Origin: Oscillospiraceae bacterium | GTDB lineage: Bacteria > Bacillota > Clostridia > Oscillospirales > Ruminococcaceae | Direction of reading: 5' to 3' | Length of the DNA: 64,000 nucleotides | Assembly (NCBI GenBank): GCA_017505635.1 | Contig: JAFVOU010000046.1 | Span: 62,001-126,000, forward strand | Shown here: piece by piece, positions 26,541 to 34,390 of the stretch | How the letters are laid out: every line of letters begins with the position of its first letter | How positions within the stretch are numbered: position 1 is the stretch's first letter | The notes under the pieces: generated by a model | Seen by the model: the letters and a program-made list of their open reading frames with translations, nothing else | What the model was told of the DNA's origin: nothing | The model's database searches: none | Program-made: the position numbers and the translations under genes

Positions 26541-27224
26541 ATGGAATATATAAAACTGCTGGGCATACTGATTGTAATTATCGGTTTTGCCCTTAAACTT
26601 GATTCCATTCTGATTATAGTGGCTGCCGCTTTTACCACAGCCATTGTAAGCGGAATTGATATTGTAACACTGGTGGAAACTTTTGGCCAAAGTTTTGTAA
26701 GCAACCGCAGTATGACAATTTTTATCCTTGTTATGCTTGTTACCGGCACTATGGAACGCAATGGACTGCGGGAGGCTTCCTCTGCACTTATCGGCAAAAT
26801 AAAAGGGGCTTCGGCAGGTGCTATAATCGGTGCCTACGGCATTATACGCGGCATATTCGGCGCTTTCAACGTGGGGATAGGCGGCGTGGCAGGCTTTATC
26901 CGCCCCGTGCTTATACCTATGGCAACAGGTGCTGTGGAAACAAAAGGTAGTACAAAGGTCAGTCCCGAACACCTTGAACAGATAAAGGCTATGGCGGCAG
27001 GGATAGAAAATATCTCCTGGTTTTTCTGTCAGGTTCTTTTTGTAGGCGGGCCGGGGGCTTTGCTTGTTCAGGGCACTTTGGCAAACCTTGGATATGATAT
27101 AAAGCTGATTGACCTTGCAGCTGTTGAAATACCTGTTGCCATAGCAGGTGTGGCAACAGGGGTTATATATTACTGGCTGCGGGACAGACGCCTTAACAAA
27201 AAATATTACAGCAAGGAGAACTGA
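26541..27224 (+). CDS. DUF969 family membrane protein, putative 5-oxoproline/peptide transporter subunit
   Basis: A 227-residue protein with about six helices. It opens with L-G-I-L-I-V-I-I-G-F-A-L-K, and G-A-Y-G-I-I-R-G-I-F-G-A-F-N-V-G-I-G-G-V-A-G is the family core. DUF969 and DUF979 genes travel as a pair and have been noted beside 5-oxoproline metabolism genes in Firmicutes, suggesting a two-part transporter. Here the operon ends in pcp, which fits that idea. ATG at 26541 follows CGAGGT. Transport role is inference. Confidence 0.82.
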   Translation: MEYIKLLGILIVIIGFALKLDSILIIVAAAFTTAIVSGIDIVTLVETFGQSFVSNRSMTIFILVMLVTGTMERNGLREASSALIGKIKGASAGAIIGAYGIIRGIFGAFNVGIGGVAGFIRPVLIPMATGAVETKGSTKVSPEHLEQIKAMAAGIENISWFFCQVLFVGGPGALLVQGTLANLGYDIKLIDLAAVEIPVAIAGVATGVIYYWLRDRRLNKKYYSKEN

Positions 27225-27225
27225 T

Positions 27226-28167
27226 ATGGCATTTTTTACTGCAGCCGATATTCCTCTTATGACAAAGCTTCTGGAACTTGTATATATTCTCATCGGCATT
27301 ATATGTATATATACCGCTGTGTGCAACCTTAAAGACAGGGAAAACCCTTCTCCCTACGGCAGTGCACTGTTCTGGGGCAGTGTGGGTACTGTTATTGCCT
27401 TTGGACGGTGGATACCGGATTTTTACAACGGACTGCTTATCCTTACAATGAGCGCCAATGCCATTCTGGGCAAAGTAAAACCAGGCAGTGACCCTGCCCC
27501 CACTGCCGCGCAGACAAAGGCAAGTTTTGAGCGCATAGGTATGAAGATATTTATTCCCGCACTTTCCATCGGGCTGTTTTCCCTGTTTTTTGCACTTATC
27601 GGCTGGAATGCTCTTGTAGGCACAGGCGCAGGTGTGCTTGTTGCAATGGTGCTGCTTTTTGCCTTTGAAAGAAAAAACAGACCGGGGGTGTTTTTGGGTG
27701 ATGCCGCAAGATTTCTCAATATAGTAGGACCTACAAGTATGCTGCCTCCCCTTTTGGCTGTACTTGGCAGCGTATTTACCCTTGCAGGCGTGGGTGATGT
27801 AATTGCCGGTATTGCAGGCAGATTTATCCCAGCAGGCAATATCAATGTGGGCATTGTGGTTTATGCTGTTGGTATGGTGATTTTTACAATGATAATGGGC
27901 AATGCCTTTGCAGCAATAACTGTTATGACTGTTGGCATTGGTGCCCCCTTTGTTTTGGCATACGGTGCAGACCCGGTGACCATTGTTATGCTTGGACTGA
28001 CCTGTGGTTACTGCGGCACTTTGCTTACACCTATGGCGGCAAACTTTAACATTGTTCCCGTTGCAATACTTGATATGAAGGACAAAATGGGCGTTATAAA
28101 AGCACAGGTACTTCCCGCTGTGATTATGATAATTTTTCAGATAGTATATATGATTATGTTTAAGTAG
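27226..28167 (+). CDS. DUF979 family membrane protein, putative 5-oxoproline/peptide transporter subunit
   Basis: A 313-residue polytopic protein, about eight to nine helices, partner of DUF969. Landmarks are Y-I-L-I-G-I-I-C-I-Y-T-A near the N-terminus, G-P-T-S-M-L-P-P-L-L-A-V-L-G in the middle and M-G-N-A-F-A-A-I-T-V-M-T followed by C-G-Y-C-G-T-L-L-T-P-M-A. The start at 27226 follows CAAGGAGAA and lies one base after the DUF969 stop. It is the second gene of a four-gene operon with an aminopeptidase-like gene and pcp. Confidence 0.85.
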   Translation: MAFFTAADIPLMTKLLELVYILIGIICIYTAVCNLKDRENPSPYGSALFWGSVGTVIAFGRWIPDFYNGLLILTMSANAILGKVKPGSDPAPTAAQTKASFERIGMKIFIPALSIGLFSLFFALIGWNALVGTGAGVLVAMVLLFAFERKNRPGVFLGDAARFLNIVGPTSMLPPLLAVLGSVFTLAGVGDVIAGIAGRFIPAGNINVGIVVYAVGMVIFTMIMGNAFAAITVMTVGIGAPFVLAYGADPVTIVMLGLTCGYCGTLLTPMAANFNIVPVAILDMKDKMGVIKAQVLPAVIMIIFQIVYMIMFK

Positions 28168-28174
28168 GTGGACC

Positions 28175-29149
28175 ATGAACAAAGAAAAAGCTTTGCAGGG
28201 TGCAGAAATTGTTGTAAAAAACTGGATAGCCGCCGTAAGCTGTGATAATATATTGATAGTAACAGACAAAACCCACAGAGACGAGGGGCTTCTGCTTAAA
28301 GAAGTCTGCGAAAAACTGGGCTGTGAGACAGATATCATGGTCACCGAAAAGGACGGCAAGCTTGTGGGACTGTATTTTGACACCAATCCGCATATCTTCA
28401 GCGGATATGATTATATTATAGCTGCAACCGACTATTCGCTTGTAACCACTGCCGCTGCAAAAAACGCAATAAACAACGGAATAGGATTTTTATCCCTTCC
28501 CCTGCACACCAATGACAGCCGCAGTATGCTTGAATATGATTTTATGCGCTGTGACACCTGTGCAGGCAGGCTGCTTGCAGAAAAACTTATTAAAAAACTG
28601 CACAACGCCCATATAATACACGTTACCACCCAGCGCGGCACCGATATGTTTTTTTATAAAAAAGACCGCCATGCAAAATTTTTCAACGGAAACCTGCAGG
28701 ACTGCGGCGGTTATTCTTCTGCAAGTATGGAGGTATATGTCCCCATAGAGGAGAAGCGTACCCACGGCAAGCTTATCCTTGACGGTTCCATGGGGTATAT
28801 AGGCATAACCGACACCCCGTTTCAGATACTTTTCAGCGGAGGAAGGATAACCGAAATCGAAGACAGCGCCGACGGCAAAAAGCTGAAGGAATTTATAGAT
28901 GACTACGGCGATGAAAAAATGTATACTGCCAGTGAATTTGGCATAGGGCTTAATCCCCTATCCCGATGTGACGGCAACTGTTATATCGAGGATGAATCTG
29001 CCCTTGGCACATTTCATATAGGTTTTGGACGCAACCTTGCCCTTGGCGGCAGCTGGCAGGCAAGCGGACACTTTGACCTTACAGCCCATAAACCCGACGT
29101 CTATGCCGACGGACACAAAATCATTCACAACGGACAGATTATAGTTTAA
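28175..29149 (+). CDS. M29-like aminopeptidase family protein
   Basis: A 324-residue protein resembling thermophilic metallo-aminopeptidases (family M29, AmpS type). The C-terminal third holds the expected co-catalytic metal ligands in order: E in E-F-G-I-G, E in I-E-D-E-S, H in T-F-H-I-G-F-G, and H and D in S-G-H-F-D. It is shorter than the roughly 410 residues of classical members, the N-terminal domain being reduced. The family also includes ring-cleaving dioxygenase relatives, so peptidase action is not certain. ATG at 28175 follows AGGTGG, seven bases after DUF979. Context suggests cleavage of small peptides taken up by the preceding transporter. Confidence 0.75.
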   Translation: MNKEKALQGAEIVVKNWIAAVSCDNILIVTDKTHRDEGLLLKEVCEKLGCETDIMVTEKDGKLVGLYFDTNPHIFSGYDYIIAATDYSLVTTAAAKNAINNGIGFLSLPLHTNDSRSMLEYDFMRCDTCAGRLLAEKLIKKLHNAHIIHVTTQRGTDMFFYKKDRHAKFFNGNLQDCGGYSSASMEVYVPIEEKRTHGKLILDGSMGYIGITDTPFQILFSGGRITEIEDSADGKKLKEFIDDYGDEKMYTASEFGIGLNPLSRCDGNCYIEDESALGTFHIGFGRNLALGGSWQASGHFDLTAHKPDVYADGHKIIHNGQIIV

Positions 29150-29159
29150 GGAGAAATAT

Positions 29160-29804
29160 ATGAAAATTCTTGTTACAGGCTTTGACCCTTTTGGCGGTGA
29201 AAAGATAAATCCTGCATACGAAGCAGTAAAACTGCTGCCGGCAGAAATCTGCGGTGCAGATATAGTAAAGCTTGAAATTCCTACAGTATTTGCAAAATGC
29301 GGCGATGTAGTTGAAAAATCAATTGAACAGCACAATCCCGATTTTGTCATCTGCATAGGTCAGGCAGGCGGCAGAAGCTGTATTTCCATAGAAAAAGTAG
29401 CTATAAACTTTGCCGAAGCCCGCATACCTGACAACGAAGGATATCAGCCGCTGGACAAAGCAATTGTACCCGACGGGCCTGCGGCGTATTTTTCCACTTT
29501 ACCTGTAAAAGCTATGGTGGAAAATGTACGCAGCCACGGCATACCAAGCCACCTGTCCTACAGTGCCGGCACCTTTGTGTGCAACGATGTGATGTACCGT
29601 CTGCTGCATATGCTGTCGACAAAATATCACCATATAAAAGGCGGTTTTATTCATGTTCCATACACTATCGAGCAGGCTGTCTCAAAACCTGACGGAACTG
29701 CCGGCTGGGACGAAAAAACAATTGCAAGTGGGCTGGAATATGCCATTGAAGCAGTTGTGCTGCAGAAAGGTGACAGCGGCACCGCCCTTGGAACTATATA
29801 TTAA
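29160..29804 (+). CDS. pcp: Pyroglutamyl-peptidase I
   Basis: A 214-residue cysteine peptidase (family C15) that removes N-terminal pyroglutamate from peptides. It has T-G-F-D-P-F-G-G at the N-terminus and the catalytic set E78 (I-E-K-V-A-I-N), C141 (S-A-G-T-F-V-C-N) and H165 (F-I-H-V-P-Y). It is the last gene of the DUF969-DUF979-M29 operon, 10 bases after the preceding stop, with TAAGGAG as ribosome site. The operon would import peptides, trim them and release 5-oxoproline. Its transcript ends at the hairpin at 29810-29853, which is also the left end of the integrated element. Confidence 0.94.
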   Translation: MKILVTGFDPFGGEKINPAYEAVKLLPAEICGADIVKLEIPTVFAKCGDVVEKSIEQHNPDFVICIGQAGGRSCISIEKVAINFAEARIPDNEGYQPLDKAIVPDGPAAYFSTLPVKAMVENVRSHGIPSHLSYSAGTFVCNDVMYRLLHMLSTKYHHIKGGFIHVPYTIEQAVSKPDGTAGWDEKTIASGLEYAIEAVVLQKGDSGTALGTIY

Positions 29805-29809
29805 ATGCA

Positions 29810-29853
29810 AAAAACCTTGAAAACCGTTATATCACAACGATTTTCAAGGTTTC
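29810..29853. terminator. Bidirectional terminator overlapping the left attachment repeat
   Basis: AAACCTTGAAAA / TTTTCAAGGTTT with a 17-base loop; T-runs follow on both strands. It terminates pcp rightward. Leftward it is the original terminator of tRNA-Thr, now separated from the tRNA by the element. Confidence 0.75.
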
Positions 29854-29901
29854 TTTTTGGAGCTGATAAGCGGATTCGAACCGCCGACCTCTTCCTTACC
29901 A
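29840..29901. repeat. Left attachment repeat (62 bp, 3' part of tRNA-Thr)
   Basis: Identical to 37610-37671. It runs from the terminator arm TTTTCAAGG through the tRNA 3' end, T-arm and variable loop to the anticodon arm, then diverges (ATAAAGG instead of GGAAGTG), so it is a tRNA fragment without its 5' half. Confidence 0.95.
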
Positions 29902-29955
29902 ATAAAGGTATATAATGCCGATTTTCCGCTATATTACTACACTTTTCAAAAATCG

Positions 29956-29978
29956 GGTATAACTTTAGGTATAACTTT
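29956..29978. repeat. Left integrase arm-type site (2 x GGTATAACTTT)
   Basis: Two direct copies of the 11-mer GGTATAACTTT separated by one A; the same 23 bp recur at 37492-37514 inside the right end, in the same orientation. Spacing 55 bp from the repeat and position between att and int fit accessory integrase-binding (arm) sites. Confidence 0.65.
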
Positions 29979-29995
29979 GCACGATTTTTTGATTT

Positions 29996-31177
29996 TCAAG
30001 CTATTTTTATAGCATAATCTGTGCGCAGCAGTTTTTTATATTTGGTCGACAATTCAGATTTTTTAAGGCTCTTGAAATCGGTGTAAATATTTATAGTTGT
30101 CTGTATATCCGCGTGTCCTAATATCTGCATAGCCTCAACCACCGGCACGTCCTGCAGATATAACATAGTGGCAAATGTATGTCTCAAATAATGTGGTGTA
30201 AACGGTACAATCTTCATCGGCAGTTCACTGCTTTTAAAGGTCGGGTTATACTTGTTTATCTCTTTTGGATAACCGTATTTCAAATTTAAGTCTGTCAGAT
30301 AACTGTCCCAAGCCTTCACCCAAGAGCTTTTAGTATAAGGTTTTCCGCTTGCATTGAGGCACACTGTTTTCGACAGTATATTCTGTTCACGTTTATATTT
30401 AACTAAATAGTCAACCAAAATCGGCGGTATAGGCACGGTGCGTACAGCATTTTCTGTCTTGCCGCCTTGTTTTGTGCTGCTTTGGTTTTTGCCAAATTCA
30501 AGGCTCTTGCTTACGTCAATATATCCGTCTTTAAGGTTTATGTCGGCCCACTCAAGTGCCAGGCACTCACCACGGCGCAGTCCGCTGAACATCATAATCA
30601 TTGCAGGAAGCTGCGCACGATGCGGCGTATCTATTATATACTGCTGTTCTTGCTCAGTCAGAGCACGTCTTTTATTTTGCTGAGCAGCGGCAGGTTTAGG
30701 TATTGTTACAACCTTGAAAAAGTGCGGCACATTGGCTATATTGTTTGCCGCTGCATATTCAAAGATAGATTCAGCGTTGCTTTTTATCTTTTTCAGCAAA
30801 TCTACAGAGCAAGGTTTATTTGTATTTGGGTTGTTCTCTGCAAGTTCGTTAATCATATTCTGAAACATCGACAAGTTGATGTCTTTAAGCTGCACATTTT
30901 TAAAATATCGGTTTAAATGCGCAATAGTGCCTTGTGTTACTGTCAATGCAGAGTCAGATATATTGCTTGTAACTTTCTTTTCCTTGTACCACTTATCCGC
31001 CCAATCGCCGAAATATGCAACAGTAAACACATCTTTGCCGGCAATAACGTTGTTTTTAAGCTCGTTAACCTTTTTATTTAATTCTCTCTTACTGGCAGCG
31101 GTCACCTTTTTGCGCACCTTTTTGCCGTTAACCATGCCTACATATACTGTTGTGGAGTAGTTTTTATTTTTGGTCAT
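29996..31177 (-). CDS. int: Tyrosine site-specific recombinase (element integrase)
   Basis: A 393-residue integrase. The N-terminal region (residues 5-60) is an arm-binding-like domain, then a SAM-like core-binding domain (about 60-165) and the catalytic domain. Catalytic residues are visible: R in S-G-L-R-R-G-E, H-x-x-R in P-H-Y-L-R-H-T-F, H in L-G-H-A-D, and the tyrosine in T-I-N-I-Y-T. The start at 31177 lies two bases after the XRE stop and uses GGAG inside the end of that gene. An ATG at 31189 is a less likely start. It lies about 95 bp from the left repeat. Confidence 0.94.
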   Translation of the reverse strand: MTKNKNYSTTVYVGMVNGKKVRKKVTAASKRELNKKVNELKNNVIAGKDVFTVAYFGDWADKWYKEKKVTSNISDSALTVTQGTIAHLNRYFKNVQLKDINLSMFQNMINELAENNPNTNKPCSVDLLKKIKSNAESIFEYAAANNIANVPHFFKVVTIPKPAAAQQNKRRALTEQEQQYIIDTPHRAQLPAMIMMFSGLRRGECLALEWADINLKDGYIDVSKSLEFGKNQSSTKQGGKTENAVRTVPIPPILVDYLVKYKREQNILSKTVCLNASGKPYTKSSWVKAWDSYLTDLNLKYGYPKEINKYNPTFKSSELPMKIVPFTPHYLRHTFATMLYLQDVPVVEAMQILGHADIQTTINIYTDFKSLKKSELSTKYKKLLRTDYAIKIA

Positions 31178-31179
31178 AT

Positions 31180-31941
31180 TTATCTCCATATCTTAGGCGG
31201 ATTATTTTTATATTTGATTGCTTCATCAATAACATCACTTATAAGATAGTTTATAGTGCCATATTTGAAATCAAGATTTTCTTTCAAATCTTCAAGATTA
31301 TTTATATCCAATTGATTCAACCTATTGATATCTTCATCAGTAACAAAACTGCCAATGCTTTGCACAGATTTTCGACAAAAGTCTGTCATCCACGAAGATA
31401 AAGCAAATTCAGTAAACGCAACACTATTTTCACCCTCATAATACCAGTTATCATAAGGCATAAGCTTTTTAAAGATGTCCGTGTTGATTATTTTTTGAAT
31501 GTCTTTAGCGTGCAATGATTTAGCTACTGCTATTGCGACTATTGTAAAAACTTTATTAGAATTTGTTATAAAATTTTCAAATATTTCGCAAAAAGTCATA
31601 TCATCTGGAATCTTTAACATTTGAAGATTGTCATATATTCCTTGTACCGTCTTTTCACTTACGCCAAAAAACTTACAAGCCCCTTGAATATCCATATCTG
31701 CAGACTTTTCCGAAACTACACCCAACAAATAGTCCGTTGACACATTGAAAAACTTTGCAATTCTGACAATTATATCTGCTGTAGGTTGTGTTATCCCTTT
31801 AGTATATTGACTTATAGCTTGACGTGTTATGCCTATGTGTTCAGCAAGTTCTTTTTGTGTTGTTTCTCGTTCTTTCATAAGATTAGTCAAAATTTCTGCA
31901 AAAGATTTGCTACAATCACAATCTTTTTTTACATTTGTCAT
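31180..31941 (-). CDS. XRE family transcriptional regulator (element repressor)
   Basis: A 253-residue protein with an N-terminal Cro/C1-type helix-turn-helix (residues about 15-75, T-Q-K-E-L-A-E-H-I-G-I-T-R-Q-A-I-S-Q-Y). The long C-terminal part has no obvious peptidase signature of LexA/CI type, so induction by RecA self-cleavage is not evident. It is co-transcribed with the integrase from a promoter whose -10 box overlaps a palindrome, opposite the early operon, the classic position of an element repressor. The start at 31941 is preceded by AGGTGG; a GTG 12 bases upstream overlaps that site. Confidence 0.88.
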   Translation of the reverse strand: MTNVKKDCDCSKSFAEILTNLMKERETTQKELAEHIGITRQAISQYTKGITQPTADIIVRIAKFFNVSTDYLLGVVSEKSADMDIQGACKFFGVSEKTVQGIYDNLQMLKIPDDMTFCEIFENFITNSNKVFTIVAIAVAKSLHAKDIQKIINTDIFKKLMPYDNWYYEGENSVAFTEFALSSWMTDFCRKSVQSIGSFVTDEDINRLNQLDINNLEDLKENLDFKYGTINYLISDVIDEAIKYKNNPPKIWR

Positions 31942-32001
31942 AATCCGCACCACCTATGTGTTATAATTCATTGCTTTTCAATTTTATTCAGTAAAAACTT
32001 A

Positions 32002-32060
32002 TTGCATTATCTAAATAAATATGCTACTATAACTGTAGCAAGTATTTATTACTTTGTCAA
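32002..32060. promoter_or_regulatory. Divergent promoter switch with central palindrome
   Basis: Rightward promoter: TTGCAT (32002-32007), 17-base spacer, TACTAT (32025-32030). Leftward promoter for the repressor and integrase: TTGACA (32060-32055), 17-base spacer, TACAGT (32037-32032). The two -10 boxes lie side by side within the palindrome TGCTAC-N7-GTAGCA (32022-32040), so one bound protein would affect both promoters. Confidence 0.7.
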
Positions 32061-32106
32061 GATAAAACGCAATATTTTTTAACCAATGATGAAAAGAGGT
32101 AATTCT

Positions 32107-32259
32107 ATGGCAAACAAATTCAAAGAAGACGCAGAATTTAGAAAAAAATATTATAAGGAGTGGAGAGCTAAAAACAAAGATAAGGTAAAAGCAAACAACG
32201 AAAGATATTTACGAAAAAAAGCTCTTGAACTTTTGGAAAATGAAAAAAACAACAAATAA
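32107..32259 (+). CDS. Small highly charged protein, first gene of the element's rightward operon
   Basis: A 50-residue protein, very rich in lysine and glutamate, with F-R-K-K-Y-Y-K-E-W-R-A-K-N-K-D-K in the first half. Such K-W-R-x-x-N short proteins occur in phages and mobile elements and may bind nucleic acid, without known function. ATG at 32107 follows AAAGAGGTAATTCT. It is the first ORF after the divergent switch and is followed by a hairpin with 11-base arms (32263-32301). Confidence 0.6.
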   Translation: MANKFKEDAEFRKKYYKEWRAKNKDKVKANNERYLRKKALELLENEKNNK

Positions 32260-32262
32260 AAA

Positions 32263-32301
32263 AGATGTGTACTCAACCCTGCTAAAAGTCAGTACACATC
32301 T
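32263..32301 (+). other. Hairpin after the first early gene
   Basis: AGATGTGTACT / AGTACACATCT, perfect 11-base arms with a 17-base loop and no T-tract. Next to it GCCTGC/GCAGGC arms (about 32325-32365) form a second stem ahead of the following gene. These could be transcript processing or partial-termination structures. Confidence 0.4.
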
Positions 32302-32398
32302 ATCCGCAAAGCACACTATAAGTCTGCCTGCAGATACATTTTAACATCTTGCAGCAGGCTTGTAAATACTCAACAAAACGAGGAAAGGGTGTTTATAA

Positions 32399-32599
32399 GT
32401 GAGACAATCACCTATTTATAACTGGGATAAGCTGCCCGTTGTCCTTGATACAAAAACAGTTGCCCTTATATACGGAGTAACGACAAATACCGTTAAAAAG
32501 TGGTGCTATTCAGGGCAGTTACAAGGCCGTAAACTCGGCAAAAAGTGGATATTTGAAAAAGCTTATATCCAATCATTAACAAGCTGTGAGAAAGGTTAA
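32399..32599 (+). CDS. Helix-turn-helix excisionase-family protein
   Basis: A 66-residue MerR/excisionase-type DNA-binding protein. D-T-K-T-V-A-L-I-Y-G-V-T-T-N-T-V-K-K-W is the winged HTH and G-R-K-L-G-K-K-W-I-F the wing, as in HTH_17 proteins. The start is GTG at 32399 after GAGGAAAGGG. In integrative elements such proteins act as recombination directionality factors or regulators (Xis/AlpA type). Position downstream of the divergent switch supports an excision role, which is inference. Confidence 0.78.
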   Translation: MRQSPIYNWDKLPVVLDTKTVALIYGVTTNTVKKWCYSGQLQGRKLGKKWIFEKAYIQSLTSCEKG

Positions 32600-32608
32600 G
32601 GTGTAAAT

Positions 32609-32926
32609 ATGACAGTTTTACAGTACATAAAACGCGGCAAAGCAAATGCTGTAACAATCGCACATCTTATGGAAAAGTGCGGCAGTTCAAAAAGAGACGT
32701 ACAAAAACAAATCAGAGATTTGCGTGTCAGCGGTCACGTTATACTCTCTGATACAAGCGGTGGCTACTGGCTGCCTGATTTAAAAGAACCGGATATAGAA
32801 CAGCAGCTCGAAAGATTTATACAGTACAGCTTATCAAACGTAAACAGCAGAAAAAAGGCTGTTGCAAGCTGTGAAATACTGCTTAAACAGATACAGAGCA
32901 GCGGCCAAACCACGTTAGAGGAATAG
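32609..32926 (+). CDS. Winged-helix DNA-binding protein of mobile-element type
   Basis: A 105-residue protein. Residues 1-55 form a winged helix (Y-I-K-R-G-K-A-N-A-V-T-I-A-H-L-M-E-K-C-G, then R-D-V-Q-K-Q-I-R-D-L-R and the wing G-H-V-I-L-S-D). A helical tail follows (E-Q-Q-L-E-R-F-I-Q-Y). Similar small proteins precede replication genes in Firmicute prophages. ATG at 32609, nine bases after the previous stop; the next gene begins two bases after its stop. Target sites unknown; the 16-bp palindromes of the element are candidates. Confidence 0.68.
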   Translation: MTVLQYIKRGKANAVTIAHLMEKCGSSKRDVQKQIRDLRVSGHVILSDTSGGYWLPDLKEPDIEQQLERFIQYSLSNVNSRKKAVASCEILLKQIQSSGQTTLEE

Positions 32927-32928
32927 TT

Positions 32929-33273
32929 ATGGCACGGCGCAGAACATTTTCAAAAGTTGTTACCGACAGCGGCGATTTTTTAAGGTTGCCGCTGTCAAGC
33001 CAATGTTTATATTTTCATTTAGGCCTGCATGCTGATGATGACGGATTTATTACCAATCCTGATGTTATTCAACGTGCAGTCGGTGCCGCTGCCTCAGATA
33101 CAGAAAATCTTGTGCAGGCAGGTTTTATAATCAGTTTCAGCAGCGGTCCTGCTGTTATAACTCATTGGCAGGCACAGAACAGCATACAAAAGGACCGGTA
33201 TATACCTACAAAGCATATAAAAGAGCGCGATTTGCTCAAATGTGACCGAAACAAAGCTTATATTCTCGATTGA
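32929..33273 (+). CDS. Phage-type replication protein, N-terminal domain only (probably truncated)
   Basis: A 114-residue protein matching the N-terminal domain of phage replisome-organiser/DnaD-like proteins: M-A-R-R-R-T-F-S, R-L-P-L-S-S-Q-C-L-Y-F-H-L-G, A-D-D-D-G-F-I-T-N-P, and Q-K-D-R-Y-I-P-T. Full-length relatives continue for another 100 or more residues with a DnaD-type domain. Here TGA at 33271 ends the frame, but the same frame stays open a further 54 codons to 33436 with the Q-N-V-Y run expected of relatives. That extension is repetitive and lacks a DnaD domain. The gene is therefore truncated or decayed; whether the short form acts is unknown. Confidence 0.7.
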   Translation: MARRRTFSKVVTDSGDFLRLPLSSQCLYFHLGLHADDDGFITNPDVIQRAVGAAASDTENLVQAGFIISFSSGPAVITHWQAQNSIQKDRYIPTKHIKERDLLKCDRNKAYILD

Positions 33274-33324
33274 TATACAAAATGCGTACAAAATGTATAC
33301 ATTTCTAAAAGAAAAGCGGCAGCG

Positions 33325-33595
33325 GCAATAGCTGCAAAAAAGCAGGGCGGAAACGCCTTTAAAGGACTTGGTATAGGTACTAACAACTCAACAAAAAAGG
33401 CACTGCCTTTTAATAATAAATATAAATATTGGTGAACTTTGCAGTTGACTGCAAACAATATTTGTTATTTTCAGTAGCGGCAAATGCTGAAACAAACATC
33501 GGGGCGGAAACGCCTTTAGAAAACTTGGTAAGGGTATGAACAACTCAACGAAAAAAAGCACTGCCTTTTAATAATAAATATAAATATTGACGAAC
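33325..33595. repeat. Imperfect tandem duplication (about 115-bp units, 152-155 bp apart)
   Basis: Unit 1 (about 33325-33440) and unit 2 (about 33477-33595) share GGGCGGAAACGCCTTTA, an ACTTGGTA run, AACAACTCAAC and ACTGCCTTTTAATAATAAAT, with scattered substitutions and single-base indels that break the reading frame. Unit 1 overlaps the in-frame extension after the truncated replication gene; unit 2 ends just before the ribosome site of the next gene. Confidence 0.75.
33439..33454. promoter_or_regulatory. Element palindrome copy 1 (TTGCAGT-TG-ACTGCAA)
   Basis: A 16-bp inverted repeat found three times in the element and nowhere else that I noticed; here extended by one base pair on each side. 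It lies between the two tandem repeat units, upstream of the sigma-like gene. Confidence 0.6.
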
Positions 33596-33610
33596 TCACA
33601 GAGGTACACT

Positions 33611-34105
33611 ATGCATAAATGGAAAACATTAGCTAAAAGCGAACTGAAAAGCTACAGATATTTAGAGGACAGTATATGCAATTTGCAGAAAATACTTAAA
33701 GAAGTTGACGAAATAGCCGCAGGCAGAGGTTACAGTATGATCCTTTCACCAAAAGCCCAAAGCCGAAACAGCGCCGAAGATTATTTTGTAATGCTTGTTC
33801 ACAAAAAAGAACTTGTGCAGCGGCAGATAAATGTGTGCCAGGATATACTGCAAAGAGTTGATGATACTCTTAAACGGCTTACCGAAGATGAACATAAAAT
33901 ACTGCAGCTAGCATACATAGACAGAAAAAGGAATTATATATTCCGTATTACAGAGCAATTTTATGTAGGGCAGACACAAGCATATAAATATATATCAAAA
34001 GCATTGGAAAATTATATATTAATTGCTTACGGTGTAACTGAGGAACAAATAAATGAGCAGCGGGAACAGCAGGAGCAGCAGCCAAAAAACACCGACACTG
34101 TATAA
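33611..34105 (+). CDS. Sigma-like phage transcription activator (ArpU/late-regulator type)
   Basis: A 164-residue protein. The N-terminal half is helical (M-H-K-W-K-T-L-A-K-S-E-L-K-S-Y-R-Y-L). The C-terminal half resembles sigma region 4: L-T-E-D-E-H-K-I-L-Q-L-A-Y-I followed by an HTH with G-Q-T-Q-A-Y-K-Y-I-S-K-A-L. Proteins of this layout occur near the end of prophage early operons and activate late genes. The ATG at 33611 follows GAGGTACACT; a non-ATG start upstream is unsupported. In this element no late phage genes follow, so its targets may be within a helper phage or the element itself. Confidence 0.72.
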   Translation: MHKWKTLAKSELKSYRYLEDSICNLQKILKEVDEIAAGRGYSMILSPKAQSRNSAEDYFVMLVHKKELVQRQINVCQDILQRVDDTLKRLTEDEHKILQLAYIDRKRNYIFRITEQFYVGQTQAYKYISKALENYILIAYGVTEEQINEQREQQEQQPKNTDTV

Positions 34106-34262
34106 TACCCCCGACTACCAAGGGCGCTTATTTTCAAATGACTGCACCACCGACTGTGGCCAACAGAAAATAAAAAATTCCCCAAATGGAAATTTTCCTA
34201 AAATTCAAGCATTGCCGCTGCCAAAATCCATTATAAGGTGTGCCGCCCCCTTTAAATTTTAA
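34053..34262 (+). CDS. Possible small overlapping protein
   Basis: A 69-codon frame overlaps the end of the sigma-like gene by 53 bases. ATG at 34053 has GAGG about 10 bases upstream, and the product contains S/Q/P-rich residues and three cysteines. Prophages often have such an overlap at this point, but composition is unremarkable and there is no recognisable domain. Confidence 0.25.
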   Translation: MSSGNSRSSSQKTPTLYNTPDYQGRLFSNDCTTDCGQQKIKNSPNGNFPKIQALPLPKSIIRCAAPFKF

Positions 34263-34390
34263 TGTCATATAGCTTACTTTCACTGGCGGGTACAGACCTT
34301 TCCAAATATGCGGCATTTTTTATTAAAAGGGGGTAAATACAGCCTGAAACACAAAATACAGCGCATTACCGCTGCTTAAAAAAGTTAAAA

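Noticed and set aside
33271..33436. Reading TGA as tryptophan to extend the replication protein
   Set aside because: TGA is a normal stop in other genes of the window (for example tsaE, tsaB and DUF969), so recoding of the genome is excluded; truncation is simpler.
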